Shown here: one piece after another, positions 1 to 6,957 of the stretch
How positions within the stretch are numbered: position 1 is the stretch's first letter
Layout: the number at the start of each line of letters is the position of its first letter
Assembly: GCA_963775315.1 (NCBI GenBank)
Contig: CAVZIN010000003.1
Coordinates: 1 to 64,000, forward strand
Reading direction: 5' to 3'
Source: CAWGHZ01 sp963775315
GTDB taxonomy: Bacteria > Pseudomonadota > Alphaproteobacteria > MPNO01 > DASWLB01
Length of the DNA: 64,000 bases
Translations under genes and position numbers: made by a program
The notes under the pieces: model-generated
Databases searched by the model: none
The model's input: only the letters and a program-made list of their open reading frames with translations
What the model was told of the DNA's origin: nothing

Positions 1-381
1 AGTAGTGGCACCGGCCATCGCCGGGGCCCCCAGAAATTGTTTGAACGCCGCTACATTTTGCCGGAGGCGGCGCGCGAGTCGCGCGGTGACGTCCCCCACG
101 TGGCCGGCGGGGCGCGCCTCGTGTTGCCCAGCGCCAGCGCCAGGTCCTGCCTGACCCGCGACTGAGTAGTTTTGCCTGAGTAGCAATCCTCTCTTTGTGA
201 GGGCTGAGCTTCCGCTTTAACCTTGGTGGGGCCAGGGACTCGACGGCGATCTCGATGCGCACCGGTCGCGGCGGTTCCCAGGCCCGCAGGGCGCCGGCCT
301 CCACAACCGAAACGCAGCGCGGACGACGCGAACGCCGGGGCGAGTGCCGGCGACTGGGCGAACGGACGAGCTGGAGCCTCC
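1..381. other. Upstream stretch without a supported gene
   Basis: I see no convincing coding region on either strand before the GAF protein. Open frames that cross this stretch have low-complexity Arg/Pro/Ala composition and no ribosome binding site. The heptamer TGAGTAG occurs twice close together (about 164-182), which I cannot interpret. Confidence 0.4.
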
Positions 382-990
382 GTGCGACGATTCATCCTGG
401 AGCAGAACGTCCAACGCTATTCGGAGCTCCTCGGGCGGAAGCACGATTCGGAGGTCGATGCCACCGTGCGCAACCTCCTCGCAGAGGCGAAGCGCGAGCT
501 GGAGGAGCTCAATGCCAACCTGATCGGCGACCCCGATCTCCGCGCGCTTCTCGAAGACATGCTGCTCGCCACCATGTCGCTGCATGGGGCCGATTTCGGC
601 AATGTCCAGCTCTACGACAACGGCGAACGGACGCTGCGCATTATCGCCCATCGCAATTTCGGCAAGCCGTTTCTCGATCATTTCGCGCGCGTGGATGCGG
701 CTGACGGCTCCGCCTGCGGCCTTGCGCTCGCCCGCGGCGCACGCTGCATCGTCGAAGACACGGAAATCGAGCCGGACTTCGCTCCGAGCCGGAGTGTCGC
801 CCGCGCGACCGGATTCCGCGCGGTGCAGTCGACGCCGATCATAGGGGCTGACAACCAGGTGCTCGGGATGCTGTCGACGCATTTCCGGGCGCCGCGCCGG
901 TTCCTCGCCAGAGATCACATCGCGGTCGACGTCCAGGTCCCGCGCTTCGTTGCGGCCATCGTCGAGCGGACGGCGCGGATCGAGAGATAA
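382..990 (+). CDS. GAF domain protein
   Basis: A 202-aa soluble protein consisting of a short helical N-terminus (about residues 1-50) and one GAF domain. The GAF fold is recognised from the pattern GADFGNVQLYD, then an RIIAHRNF-like strand, then an FRAVQSTPI strand and a GMLSTHF strand near the C-terminus. Such domains sense small ligands or redox state and often sit in front of histidine kinases, but no output domain is attached here. The open frame extends upstream to 223, but that part is low-complexity. I chose GTG at 382 because GGAG lies 5-8 bases before it and the conserved region starts there. Ligand and partner are unknown. Confidence 0.7.
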   Translation: MRRFILEQNVQRYSELLGRKHDSEVDATVRNLLAEAKRELEELNANLIGDPDLRALLEDMLLATMSLHGADFGNVQLYDNGERTLRIIAHRNFGKPFLDHFARVDAADGSACGLALARGARCIVEDTEIEPDFAPSRSVARATGFRAVQSTPIIGADNQVLGMLSTHFRAPRRFLARDHIAVDVQVPRFVAAIVERTARIER

Positions 991-1126
991 GCCTTCGGAT
1001 CGACGCCGCCGCCATCCGCCGCCTGCCGCCTGCCTCCTGCCATCGGCCCCGGTCAGACGCACGCGGGGGAGTGACGGCGCCGGTCCGTGCCCATAATGTA
1101 GCGCGCTCCGGCACGGTGAGAGCCCG

Positions 1127-1786
1127 ATGGCAGCCGACCAAACCGCCCGAGCGCAGTTCGCGCGCGACACCGACGTCCTCCTCGTCGTGGACGTGCAGAA
1201 CGATTTCTGCCCCGGCGGCGCGCTTGCGGTTCCCGAGGGGGACGCGGTCGTGCCCGTGATCAACCGGCTCATGGGCGCGTTTCGCCACATCGTGCTGACG
1301 CAGGACTGGCATCCGCGCGACCACCGCTCCTTCGCGTCCGCCCACCCCGGCAATGCGCCGTTGGAGACGGTCGAGATGGCCTATGGGCCGCAGATCGTGT
1401 GGCCCGACCACTGCGTGCAAGGCACGCCCGGCGCGGAATTCCACCCGGATCTCGACACGGATCGCGCCGAGCTGATCGTCCGCAAGGGATTTCGCCCGGA
1501 GATCAATTCCTACTCTGCGTTCCATGAAAACGATCGCATGACGCCGACCGGGCTCGCAGGCTGCCTCCGCGAGCGCGGGTTCGGGCGGGTAATCCTCGTG
1601 GGCCTCGCGACCGATTTCTGCGTCCGCTATTCGGCGCTGGACGCCCGGCGCTGCGGGTTCTCCGCGGTCGTGCTGCTCGCGGGTTGTCGCGCCATCGACC
1701 ACGACGGCTCGCTCGGCCAGGCGCTCCGCGAAATGGACGCGGCCGGCGTCTCGGTGGTCCAAAGCGTGCCGGAGCTGGAGGGCTGA
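1127..1786 (+). CDS. pncA: nicotinamidase
   Basis: A 219-aa cysteine hydrolase of the isochorismatase-like family that deamidates nicotinamide to nicotinate, the first step of NAD salvage. The catalytic triad can be read as D22 (VVDVQNDF), K120 (VRKGF) and C165 (ATDFCV). The metal-binding set is D60, H62 and H66 in QDWHPRDH. Length matches the family. Its stop codon overlaps the start of pncB (TGATG), so the two steps of nicotinate salvage are translationally coupled. The start at 1127 fits the conserved N-terminal strand. Confidence 0.93.
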   Translation: MAADQTARAQFARDTDVLLVVDVQNDFCPGGALAVPEGDAVVPVINRLMGAFRHIVLTQDWHPRDHRSFASAHPGNAPLETVEMAYGPQIVWPDHCVQGTPGAEFHPDLDTDRAELIVRKGFRPEINSYSAFHENDRMTPTGLAGCLRERGFGRVILVGLATDFCVRYSALDARRCGFSAVVLLAGCRAIDHDGSLGQALREMDAAGVSVVQSVPELEG

Positions 1787-3150
1787 TGGACGAACAGGGC
1801 TTCGACCTGGGCGACCGGCTGCTGCTCACCGACCTTTATCAGCTCAACATGATGCAGGCCTATCTCGATCATGACATGACCGAGATGGCGGTGTTCGAGT
1901 TCTTCGTCCGCAAGCTTCCGCCGGGACGCAACTTCCTGATCGCGGCGGGTCTCGAACAGGCCGTCGCGTTCCTGGACCACGCGCGGCTGGGTGAGGCCGA
2001 ACGCGCATGGCTGGAGGCGAGCGGCCGGTTCCGTCCCGGCCTGATCGACCGGCTGGCGAGCTGGCGCTTCACGGGCGACGTGGACGCCATGCCCGAGGGC
2101 ACGGTGTTCTTCCCGAACGAGCCGATCCTGCGGGTCGTCGCGCCATTGCCCGATGCGCAGCTTGTCGAGACGCGCCTGATCAATTTGCTGCATTTCCAGA
2201 CGGTGATCGCCGCGAAGGCGGCGCGCTTCGTTCTTGCGGCCGAGGGACGAACGCTGGTCGATTTCGGGCTCCGCCGCGCCCACGGGGCGGAAGCGGGTCT
2301 GCTCGCCGCGCGGGCGGCCTATATCGCGGGGTTCGATGGGACGGCCACAAGCCTCGCAGCGCCGCGGTTCGGCGTGCCGGTCTTCGGGACCATGGCGCAC
2401 TCGTTCGTCCAGGCGCATGACAGCGAGGAGGAGGCGTTCGAACGGTTTGCGATGGCGCGTCCCGATGTGCTCACCATCCTCATCGACACGTATGACACGG
2501 AGGAGGGCGCGCGAACGGTCGTGCGGCTTGCGCCGCGCCTCGCCGCGCAGGGTATCAAGATCGGCGCGGTCCGGCTGGACAGCGGCGACCTCGACCTCCT
2601 GTCGCGCCGCGTCCGCGCGATTCTCGACGCGGGCGGACTTCGCCAGGTGCACCTGTTTGCGAGCGGCGGGCTCGATGAGTCGCAGGTCGCGCGGCTGGTC
2701 GCGCGGGGCGCGCCGATCGACGGGTTCGGGGTCGGGACCGGCCTCACCACCTCGTCCGACGCGCCGGCGCTCGACTGCGCCTACAAGCTTCAGGAATATG
2801 CCGGCGTCGCGCGCCGCAAGCGCTCCGCCGGCAAGGAAACCTGGCCGGGACGGAAGCAGGTCTGGCGCGAGATGGATGCCGATGGGCGGATGCTGCGGGA
2901 CATGCTGACACTGGTCGACGATGCGGCCGATGGGACGAAGCTGCTCGAGCCGGTCCTGCGCGCGGGCCGTCGCGTCGCCGACGCCCCGGGGATCGAGGCG
3001 ATCCGGGCCCGTGCCCGGCGGTCCGTCGCTTCCCTTCCGGAAGGGCTGCGCAGCTTGGATTGGGCCGCGCCCTACCGGGTCGATGTCGGCCCCCGAGTGC
3101 AAGCGCTCGCCGATTCCTGCGACCGCCGTGCCGCCGCGCGGCGGATTTGA
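1786..3150 (+). CDS. pncB: nicotinate phosphoribosyltransferase
   Basis: A 454-aa enzyme converting nicotinate and PRPP to nicotinate mononucleotide. Family signatures are the N-terminal LLTDLYQLNMMQAY, the GTMAHSFVQAHDS segment holding the histidine that is phosphorylated in this family, and the IGAVRLDSGDL and GFGVGTGL phosphate-binding strands. The frame stays open upstream into pncA, but ATG 1786 overlaps the pncA stop and begins just before the conserved N-terminus. PRPP could come from the PRPP synthetase encoded at 4147. The C-terminal stop lies directly beside an FNR-type box that belongs to the next gene. Confidence 0.93.
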   Translation: MDEQGFDLGDRLLLTDLYQLNMMQAYLDHDMTEMAVFEFFVRKLPPGRNFLIAAGLEQAVAFLDHARLGEAERAWLEASGRFRPGLIDRLASWRFTGDVDAMPEGTVFFPNEPILRVVAPLPDAQLVETRLINLLHFQTVIAAKAARFVLAAEGRTLVDFGLRRAHGAEAGLLAARAAYIAGFDGTATSLAAPRFGVPVFGTMAHSFVQAHDSEEEAFERFAMARPDVLTILIDTYDTEEGARTVVRLAPRLAAQGIKIGAVRLDSGDLDLLSRRVRAILDAGGLRQVHLFASGGLDESQVARLVARGAPIDGFGVGTGLTTSSDAPALDCAYKLQEYAGVARRKRSAGKETWPGRKQVWREMDADGRMLRDMLTLVDDAADGTKLLEPVLRAGRRVADAPGIEAIRARARRSVASLPEGLRSLDWAAPYRVDVGPRVQALADSCDRRAAARRI

Positions 3151-3160
3151 TCCGCATCAA
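3147..3160 (+). promoter_or_regulatory. FNR/FixK-type box
   Basis: The palindrome TTGATCCGCATCAA matches TTGAT-N4-ATCAA exactly. It is centred about 63 bp before the start codon at 3217, a position suited to activation by an FNR/FixK/Anr-family regulator under low oxygen. Similar boxes occur at 6831 and 12636. Confidence 0.75.
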
Positions 3161-3216
3161 GGCCCGGCCCCGCGGTCGCGCCTAAAGTCGCCTCATCTTT
3201 CGAGGAGGTGAGAGCA

Positions 3217-3489
3217 ATGGCGAATTCGTCATGGAAGGACGACGATGACGGTCGCGTCGACCGGTCCGCGACCGCGGCCGACGTCTTGGCGCTCTGCGGA
3301 ACGATCGATGATGCCAAGGTCGTGGAGATACTGAACCTGTCGCCCACGCTCGAGGAACTCGAGGAAGCGGTGGCTTGGACCGCCGACGAGGGCGAGGCGC
3401 TCGGCAAGGACGAACGGCCGCTGGGCGGAGTCGCCGCGAAAATCTACGAGATACTGGCGACCGAGCTCGACACCGGCGAGAACGACTGA
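3217..3489 (+). CDS. small acidic protein, unknown function
   Basis: A 90-aa acidic soluble protein that I do not recognise by name. The second half has the pattern SPTLEELEEAVAW followed by GKDERPLGGVAAKIYEIL, predicted to be mostly helical. ATG 3217 is preferred over GTG 3208 because GAGGAGG at 3202-3208 is correctly spaced from it. A perfect FNR-type box lies upstream, so expression is probably oxygen-responsive. Its neighbours are NAD salvage and PRPP synthesis genes, which suggests a regulatory or accessory role, but no function can be assigned. Confidence 0.75.
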   Translation: MANSSWKDDDDGRVDRSATAADVLALCGTIDDAKVVEILNLSPTLEELEEAVAWTADEGEALGKDERPLGGVAAKIYEILATELDTGEND

Positions 3490-3590
3490 AGCGCCCTTCA
3501 CCTCGCGGCGCAACAGGCCGGTGACGTCTTCGTCCTCGATCTGCGTGAAGTCGATCCACCGACAGCAACGAGCCAAGGAAATCGAGGCCG

Positions 3591-4121
3591 ATGAACCGCC
3601 TGCCGCTGGCCAAGGTCTACCAGCTCCTCGAGCCCGGCCCGGTCGTGCTGCTCACCACGGCGCGCGGCGGTCGGCCGAACGTGATGACCATGTCCTGGCA
3701 TATGATGGTCGAGTTCGAGCCGCCACTGGTCGCCTGCGTGGTCAGCAGCGCCAACCACAGCTTCGCCGCGCTTCGTAGTACGGGCGAATGCGTGATCGCC
3801 ATTCCGGCGCGCAAGCTGGCCGCACAGGCGGTTAAAATCGGCAACGTGTCGGGCCGCAAAATCGACAAGTTCGCCCTGTCCGGACTGACCCCGGCGCCGG
3901 CGAAGACGGTTGCTCCGCCTCTTATCGTGGAATGCTTCGCCAATCTGGAATGCCGGGTGATCGATACGCGGCTGGTGAACCGCTTCAACCTATTCGTCAT
4001 GCAGGTGACGAGGGCGTGGGTAGATCGAAGCCAGAACACGCCGAAGACGATCCATCACCAGGGCTATGGAAGGTTCGTGGTGGACGGGGCGGCGCTTCGG
4101 CTGAAATCCAGGATGCCGTGA
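3591..4121 (+). CDS. flavin reductase-like domain protein
   Basis: A 176-aa protein of the flavin reductase-like (DIM6/NtaB) family, which binds FMN in a split-barrel fold. The N-terminal VVLLTTARGGRPNVMTMSW and the following PPLVACVV strand are typical, as is the CVIAIPARKLAAQAVKIG segment. These enzymes either supply reduced flavin to monooxygenases or act as small FMN-dependent reductases. No partner monooxygenase is adjacent; the LLM monooxygenase lies far away at 27255. The gene sits 25 bp before the PRPP synthetase and is probably co-transcribed with it. Confidence 0.8.
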   Translation: MNRLPLAKVYQLLEPGPVVLLTTARGGRPNVMTMSWHMMVEFEPPLVACVVSSANHSFAALRSTGECVIAIPARKLAAQAVKIGNVSGRKIDKFALSGLTPAPAKTVAPPLIVECFANLECRVIDTRLVNRFNLFVMQVTRAWVDRSQNTPKTIHHQGYGRFVVDGAALRLKSRMP

Positions 4122-4146
4122 GGCCCTGGCCTGGAGTGGAGCATCG

Positions 4147-5139
4147 ATGACGACTTCCGACATCAAGCTTTTCGCGTTGCACGCCAGCCAGCCGTTCGGT
4201 GAGAAGGTCGCTCAGGCGCTGAAACTTCCGCTCGCCACGCACGAGGAGCGATCTTTCGAGGACGGCGAGCACAAGGCGCGCCCGCTGGAGAACGTGCGCG
4301 GATGCGACGTGTTCGTGATCCAGTCCCTCTACGGCGAGCCGGGCGATAGCGTGAACGACAAAATGTGCCGCCTGCTGTTCTTTCTTGGCGCCCTCCGCGA
4401 CGCCTCGGCCGGCCAAGTGACGGCGATGGTGCCGTATCTCGGCTATGCGCGGAAGGACCGCAAGACCAAGTTCCGCGATCCCGTGACGACGCGCTACGTG
4501 GCCCAGCTCTTCGAGGCTGTCGGGACGGACCGGATCGTGACGCTTGATGTGCACAACCTGGCTGCGTTCCAGAATGCCTTCCGCTGCCGCACCGAGCACC
4601 TCGAAGCGCGCATGCTGTTCGTCGATCGGTTCGTGGGGCTGCTCGAAGGCGAGGAGCCGATGGTGCTGTCGCCGGACGAGGGCGGCATCAAGCGGGCGGA
4701 CGCCTTCCGACGCGCGCTCGGCCACGCGCTGGGACGGGAGGTCGGCCTTGGGTTCGTGGAGAAACGCCGCAGCGCGGGCGTCGTTTCCGGCGCCGGATTC
4801 TATGCAGAGGTCGAAGGACGTGCGGTCATCATACTGGACGACCTGATCTCGACCGGGACGACCTTGCTCCGCGCGGCGGAGGCGGCGCGCCAGCACGGCG
4901 CGACCAAGGTGTTCGCGGCGGCAACCCATGGCGTATTCGTCGGCGCGGCGAACCGGGTGCTCGCCGATCCGGTCTTCGACAAGGTGCTTGTCACCGACAC
5001 GATCCCACCCTTTCGGGTCGACCCCGCGGTGCGCGCCGAAAAGCTGACCATCGTGGACACGTCGCGCCTGTTCGCCGAGGCGATCCAGCGCATTCACGAC
5101 GGCGGTTCGATCACCGCCTTGCTGGGGCCGGAGGATTAG
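4147..5139 (+). CDS. prs: ribose-phosphate pyrophosphokinase family protein
   Basis: A 330-aa PRPP synthetase. The Prs flag region reads PYLGYARKDRKTKFRDP, followed by TLDVHN, and the PRPP-binding loop is VIILDDLISTGTTL near residue 225. It makes PRPP from ribose 5-phosphate and ATP, the co-substrate of pncB upstream. The sequence departs from housekeeping Prs at several conserved places (for example KDRKTKFRDPVTTRYVA), so this may be a second, specialised copy linked to NAD salvage. Its 3' end overlaps the convergent kinase-like gene by 29 bp. Confidence 0.85.
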   Translation: MTTSDIKLFALHASQPFGEKVAQALKLPLATHEERSFEDGEHKARPLENVRGCDVFVIQSLYGEPGDSVNDKMCRLLFFLGALRDASAGQVTAMVPYLGYARKDRKTKFRDPVTTRYVAQLFEAVGTDRIVTLDVHNLAAFQNAFRCRTEHLEARMLFVDRFVGLLEGEEPMVLSPDEGGIKRADAFRRALGHALGREVGLGFVEKRRSAGVVSGAGFYAEVEGRAVIILDDLISTGTTLLRAAEAARQHGATKVFAAATHGVFVGAANRVLADPVFDKVLVTDTIPPFRVDPAVRAEKLTIVDTSRLFAEAIQRIHDGGSITALLGPED

Positions 5140-6184
5140 CGTCCGCCGGCGCCGCGAGCGCTCCGGCGTACCGCTCGGCCAGTCGCAGATAGTCGCGCGC
5201 TCGCGCTTTCCACTTGGCGGCGCTGTCGGTCAGCGGCTGATCCAGGTGCCAGATGGCGATCTTTGCCCTCAGCGTTGCCTGGCGGCATTTGTAGAACTCG
5301 ATCAGCAGGCGAGGCGGCAACTCGCCGGTCGCCGAATGCCAGGCGCCGAACAGCCACCCGTCGATCTCGGGCGCGGCAAGGCGGTCGCACTCCATCGCGA
5401 GGTAGGCGAGCTCGTCCACCGGGTCCAGGACGCGGAGCGCGCGATTGAACTCGATGCAGTCCATGACGATGGGCTCGGCGTTGAGATAGATGTGTTCCGG
5501 GCGCAGATCGCCATGGCCGTCGACGATCCGGCCTGCGCGCGCGCGCTCGGCGAGCAGCGCGCCGTGTCTGTCGAGAAATCCGCACTGCGCGGCGATCGGC
5601 GGCGCGATGACGAAGGCAGGCAGATCGAATTCGGGACGCAGGAGTTCCCGCTCGTCGGCCTCGATTTCGGACCGGCGCCGCCGCAGGTAGGCGGCCGGCG
5701 TCATGGGGACGCGCCGGGCATCCCGGAAGAACGTGGCCAGCCGGTCGACGAGGCGGAGGATATCGCGGTGGCGGTGCGTACCGGACAGGATCGCGAACTC
5801 GAGCGTGTGGCGCTCATCGAGGCGCCGCGACTTCACGAGCCAGTCCACCGCCGTCCCGCGACCGTCCAGCCGGAGCCGGCCCTCGGAGTCCGTTCGCAGC
5901 GCGACGATGCCCAGATACGTGTCGGGCGCCAGCCGGCGGTTGAGACGCGTTTCGCGCCGGCAGTTGAGCCTGCGCGCCGCCACAGTCGAGAAGTCGAGAA
6001 ACGGTGTGCGAACCGGCTTCTTCAGCTTGTAGGCGTGCGCGTCGGTCAGGAACACCCACGACATGTGGGTTTCCTTGACCGCGACCGCGCGTGGCCGCTC
6101 GGGGTAGCTGGACGGGTCCGAAAGGAAGTCCACCTTTGCCGCGAGTCCTGGTGCTGGCCGGCCGGGGAGGATGAATGTGCTCAC
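5111..6184 (-). CDS. aminoglycoside phosphotransferase (APH)-like protein
   Basis: A protein of about 357 aa in the COG2187/APH kinase-like family. MSWVFLTDAHAYKLKKPVR near the N-terminus gives the ATP-binding lysine region. IVDGHGDLRPEHIYL is the catalytic loop (HGDLRPEH), and PIVMDCIEFN is the metal-binding Asp segment. The substrate is unknown and need not be an antibiotic. I place the start at GTG 6184, just before the conserved LAAKVDFLSDPSSYP segment. An in-frame ATG at 6259 has GGAAGG too close to it, so the start is uncertain. A minus-strand terminator lies about 90 bp upstream. Confidence 0.7.
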   Translation of the reverse strand: MSTFILPGRPAPGLAAKVDFLSDPSSYPERPRAVAVKETHMSWVFLTDAHAYKLKKPVRTPFLDFSTVAARRLNCRRETRLNRRLAPDTYLGIVALRTDSEGRLRLDGRGTAVDWLVKSRRLDERHTLEFAILSGTHRHRDILRLVDRLATFFRDARRVPMTPAAYLRRRRSEIEADERELLRPEFDLPAFVIAPPIAAQCGFLDRHGALLAERARAGRIVDGHGDLRPEHIYLNAEPIVMDCIEFNRALRVLDPVDELAYLAMECDRLAAPEIDGWLFGAWHSATGELPPRLLIEFYKCRQATLRAKIAIWHLDQPLTDSAAKWKARARDYLRLAERYAGALAAPADANPPAPARR

Positions 6185-6534
6185 CCAGCGATATTGACCG
6201 GAACGGGTTGAGGGAAGCAATGCAGCGCTCGACGCCCGAGCCCTTGCGCGTTTCATCCTTCCGCTGTGCGCAAAAAGAAGCCCGCCGGAATGGCGGGCGT
6301 GCGTCGCGGGGGGGGGATGTGCAACGCAAGTCGGGGGTGGTTGCTCGCCCTGGCCCCGTATCGCGCGCCGATCGTTGCGAGAATGCGGGACGGAGCCCTT
6401 ACAGGGTGCCGAAAGGGCTGTCAGGGCAGGGGGAATGTAGCGGGGCCGGTTCCGGCCGTCTGTGATGTACCCGAGAATTTGCACGGAAGCGCCCCGATGG
6501 CACGCTACAGGCTCATGAACCCGGAAGGTTGAGC
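6185..6534. other. Divergent intergenic region
   Basis: The 350 bp between the APH-like gene and chaB contains no supported coding region. It holds a minus-strand intrinsic terminator (6271-6298) that does not sit at the end of any recognised gene. A small RNA or a transcription attenuator for the APH-like gene could end there. Confidence 0.4.
6271..6298 (-). terminator. Orphan intrinsic terminator
   Basis: Read on the minus strand, GCCCGCC and GGCGGGC form a perfect 7-bp stem with a 5-base loop, followed directly by TTCTTTTTG. On the plus strand no T-run follows. No minus-strand gene ends just upstream of it. Confidence 0.65.
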
Positions 6535-6747
6535 ATGCCCTACGCCGACAATGCGGCGCTGCCCAATTCGGTGAGGGCGCATCTGCCGGAGCACGCCCAG
6601 GACATCTACCGCGCCGCCTTCAACAACGCGTGGCGCCAGCATGAGCGCGACCCCCGCCGAGAGGAGGCGTGCCATCGCATCGCCTGGGCAGCGGTCAAGA
6701 GGCGCTACCGCAAGATCGGCGGCGAATGGGTGGAGATCTTGCCGTAG
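6535..6747 (+). CDS. chaB: ChaB family protein
   Basis: A 70-aa basic protein matching the ChaB domain: LPNSVRAHLPEHAQDIYRAAFNNAW, then REEACHRIAWAAVKRRY, then GEWVE. ChaB was named as a regulator of the ChaA cation antiporter, but the actual function of most homologues is unclear. ATG 6535 is preferred over TTG 6529 because GGAAGG at 6523-6528 is well spaced from it. No chaA homologue is present in the window. Confidence 0.85.
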   Translation: MPYADNAALPNSVRAHLPEHAQDIYRAAFNNAWRQHERDPRREEACHRIAWAAVKRRYRKIGGEWVEILP

Positions 6748-6830
6748 TCCGATCCGGCGGGCGGCCGGCGCAGGTCGCCGCGCCTTGCAAACGCGGCAAC
6801 CAAGGGGCGAACTCAAAAAGTCGAACGGTC

Positions 6831-6844
6831 TTGATGTGGGTCAA
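6831..6844 (+). promoter_or_regulatory. FNR/FixK-type box upstream of ppsA
   Basis: TTGATGTGGGTCAA matches TTGA-N6-TCAA, with one mismatch to TTGAT-N4-ATCAA. It is centred about 120 bp before the ppsA start, which would fit an activator-controlled promoter with a leader. Confidence 0.65.
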
Positions 6845-6957
6845 GCCCCGGGGCCGGCCGCGGACTTAGCCTCCCCCGGTCTTCAATCGGTCGTCACGGT
6901 CGCGCGCCACAAAGATCGGCCGCCGCCATCGCGGCCCACCAGGGCGAGGACGACATC

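Noticed and set aside
6505..6816. Minus-strand frame over chaB that could have explained the orphan terminator
   Set aside because: It is the antisense shadow of chaB and has no recognisable features.
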